Shown: positions 4,618-5,919 of the stretch, one piece after another
Numbering within the stretch: position 1 is the first letter of the stretch
How the letters are laid out: each line of letters starts with the position of its first letter
Assembly: GCA_913043075.1 (NCBI GenBank)
Contig: CAJWLI010000095.1
Location: forward strand, 1-5,919
Source of the DNA: an uncultured Gammaproteobacteria bacterium
Lineage (GTDB): Bacteria; Pseudomonadota; Gammaproteobacteria; Pseudomonadales; Azotimanducaceae
Length of the DNA stretch: 5,919 bases
Reading direction: 5' to 3'
Translations under genes and position numbers: made by a program
The notes under the pieces: model-generated
What the model was told of the DNA's origin: nothing
The model's database searches: none
Seen by the model: the letters and a program-made list of their open reading frames with translations, nothing else

Positions 4618-5919
4618 ATGACTAACCTACCATCTTTTAAATCAGCCCTAAAGACTATAGCAATAGTTTGCTCACTAGTATTCCCAAGCTTAGCACTGGG
4701 CATTGATTCGAAAATGAAATCCATAAAAGAACAGATCACAGCTATAGAAAATGACCATGGCCCCTTCGCTAAAGATCTTTACTTCCCCCTCCTTTCGATG
4801 GCTAACCTTCAAATCGAAGAAAAATTTCATAGTGATGCAGTGGAAACGCTCAAAAGAGCCCAAAGTATAAACCATAGGCACGAAGGCGTTCTTAATATCG
4901 GGCAGATAGTCATAATTGACAAACTTACTGAGTTAGCCATTATTCAAGCAGATTTCAAGGAAGCCAATCGCTACCAAAACTTCGCGTTTTTTCTCAGAAA
5001 AAAAGAGGCACGCGATCCTGAAAATCTCGTCGGCGCTTATTTAGGCATGGCTGAATGGCTAGCAAATACGGGACAACTCTCCTCAGCAAGATCTGCACTC
5101 CGTCAAGGATCTGAATTCACTGACAGTGAATCAGAATTAACACTCCAGCTTTTGTTACAGGAATCGAGAGTTAGACGACTAGATAACCTTTGTTGTGGCT
5201 GGAAGAAGTTAAGAGAACAACTTGATCAACAACCTGATATTAATTCCGATCTTCTCAAGGCGGTCTACTTTGAAATTGCTGATTCGCTTATTCTAAACAG
5301 GAAACCGGAAGAAGCATCTAAGTATTACCAGATGGGTTACGCATTGTTAAAGACCGAGGAAATGCTCGACGCAAAGATGATCGAAATGAAAGCTCAATTG
5401 CGATCGTCGTTTACCGCTAACTCTAAGTACTATTTTGTAGAAAATGAACTGGCTTACCCCCGAAAAATTAGAGAGATGACAGAGGACGAAATTGAGAATC
5501 ATGAAGGTTTTGAGCCAACCTGGCTTAAAGTAAACACCTCGAGCCAAGGTTTCACCTTGCCAGACAAAGGTGACGGGCGACGAATGACGAGAGAATCCCG
5601 TGACCTTCTTGGAGACCCACTGATTTTTCAAGGAGAACAACTGAGAAATATTCAATCTCTCAAAAACAAAAATAAAGAAGAGGTCTTAGAAATCAATTTA
5701 AGCTTTGACGTCGAAATTAATGGAGATCTAAATAACGTAGAGGTGGTGAGCTCGAATGCATCATCAAGAATTGATCGTCTTTTAGTAAATTCATTAAAAA
5801 AGCTTTATTTCAGGCCAGCGATCACTAAAGACGGGCTAGTGTTGTCAAGAAACATTCTCATATCTCAGAAAATTGATTTGAGAGGCTATCCAATGCGGGA
5901 ATATAATCAGCGACAATTT
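4618..5919 (+). CDS. Exported helical-repeat (TPR-like) protein with TonB-C-like C-terminal domain, 3' end outside window
   Basis: 434 residues are visible from the ATG at 4618, with no stop before the window ends. An in-frame TAA at 4606 rules out a longer start. Residues 1-25 form a signal peptide or N-terminal anchor (K8 and K12, core IAIVCSLVF, then PSLALG). The middle is helical: residues 100-164 (DFKEANRYQNFAFF, then AYLGMAEWLANTGQLSSARSALRQG) and 215-246 (PEEASKYYQMGYAL) read as TPR-like helix pairs, with an odd Cys192-Cys193-Gly in between. Residues 357-421 match the TonB-C pattern: LEINLSFDVEINGDLNNVEVVSS, then RIDRLLVNSLKKLYFRPA and a DG turn. The Pro-rich spacer of true TonB is missing, so energy transduction to receptors is uncertain; a periplasmic scaffold or partner-binding role is as likely. 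No Shine-Dalgarno precedes the ATG. The TonB-C domain looks complete by about residue 421, so the stop is probably close beyond the edge. Confidence 0.85.
   Translation, partial: MTNLPSFKSALKTIAIVCSLVFPSLALGIDSKMKSIKEQITAIENDHGPFAKDLYFPLLSMANLQIEEKFHSDAVETLKRAQSINHRHEGVLNIGQIVIIDKLTELAIIQADFKEANRYQNFAFFLRKKEARDPENLVGAYLGMAEWLANTGQLSSARSALRQGSEFTDSESELTLQLLLQESRVRRLDNLCCGWKKLREQLDQQPDINSDLLKAVYFEIADSLILNRKPEEASKYYQMGYALLKTEEMLDAKMIEMKAQLRSSFTANSKYYFVENELAYPRKIREMTEDEIENHEGFEPTWLKVNTSSQGFTLPDKGDGRRMTRESRDLLGDPLIFQGEQLRNIQSLKNKNKEEVLEINLSFDVEINGDLNNVEVVSSNASSRIDRLLVNSLKKLYFRPAITKDGLVLSRNILISQKIDLRGYPMREYNQRQF
5110..5135. repeat. Long near-perfect inverted repeat inside the TPR/TonB-C gene
   Basis: ATTCACTG-A-CAGTGAAT (5115-5131) has perfect 8-bp arms around one base. 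Outside it TCTG (5110-5113) and CAGA (5132-5135) also pair, with A5114 left over as a bulge, making 12 paired positions. It contains the same ATTCAC/GTGAAT half-sites as the intergenic repeat at 4508-4526. It encodes part of SEFTDSESE, so codon constraint may explain some of it. Confidence 0.6.

Noticed and set aside
4601..4621. ORF encoding MHKLLR whose TGA overlaps the ATG at 4618
   Set aside because: The ATGA overlap is attractive for coupling, but there is no Shine-Dalgarno before it, and the SD-led 19-codon frame covers the same bases.
4690..4881. 63-codon minus-strand frame opposite the TPR/TonB-C gene
   Set aside because: The plus-strand frame is open for 434 codons with signal peptide, helical repeats and a TonB-C-like end; this frame has nothing comparable.
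5512..5524. Small hairpin AGCCA-ACC-TGGCT
   Set aside because: A 5-bp stem within a coding region without a U-tract is expected by chance and is not a terminator.
5347..5655. 102-codon minus-strand frame
   Set aside because: Lies opposite the same plus-strand gene, with no ribosome site or known motif; read as a shadow.
1..5919. CRISPR arrays, tRNA or rRNA genes, insertion sequences
   Set aside because: Apart from the 15-bp coding repeat no spaced direct repeats were seen; no cloverleaf-like or rRNA sequence and no transposase-like protein is present.

Overview
The window is a compact, moderately AT-rich piece of a bacterial chromosome. It carries five protein genes (two cut by the window edges) and one likely small leader ORF, on both strands. 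The mix of a TauD/TfdA dioxygenase, a TLP1-type thiolase-like protein, a luciferase-like flavin monooxygenase, an exported M48 metalloprotease and a TPR/TonB-C-type envelope protein suggests a Gram-negative bacterium. My best guess is a gammaproteobacterium, possibly marine; this rests on family content and protein style only, with no marker gene in the window. I see no tRNA, rRNA, CRISPR array or mobile element.

Layout: (1) 1-291 (+) is the C-terminal end of a TauD/TfdA Fe(II)/2-oxoglutarate dioxygenase. (2) 293-1756 (-) is a thiolase-like protein whose start is best placed at a TTG behind a strong Shine-Dalgarno site. It converges on the dioxygenase with one base between the stop codons. 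(3) 1757-1846 is a 90-bp divergent promoter region. (4) 1847-2764 (+) is a luciferase-like (LLM) oxidoreductase, ending 8 bp from the next gene, which is convergent. (5) 2773-4470 (-) is an exported M48 zinc metalloprotease with an acidic pentapeptide repeat linker and a LysM-like C-terminus. (6) 4471-4617 is a divergent control region with two inverted repeats and a 19-codon ORF that has an excellent ribosome binding site. (7) 4618 to the right edge (+) is an exported helical-repeat protein ending in a TonB-C-like domain, still open at the edge.

The left half (dioxygenase, thiolase-like protein, LLM enzyme) looks like small-molecule oxidative and CoA-ester metabolism of unknown substrate. 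The right half is a divergent pair of envelope proteins: a periplasmic protease/chaperone candidate and a TPR protein with a TonB-like end, which may serve the same envelope process.

The most interesting part is the 147-bp region between the two envelope genes. The TPR/TonB-C gene has no usable ribosome binding site of its own. A 19-codon ORF with a near-perfect one ends one base before its ATG, which points to translational coupling. Two overlapping inverted repeats sit directly in front of that leader's Shine-Dalgarno site.
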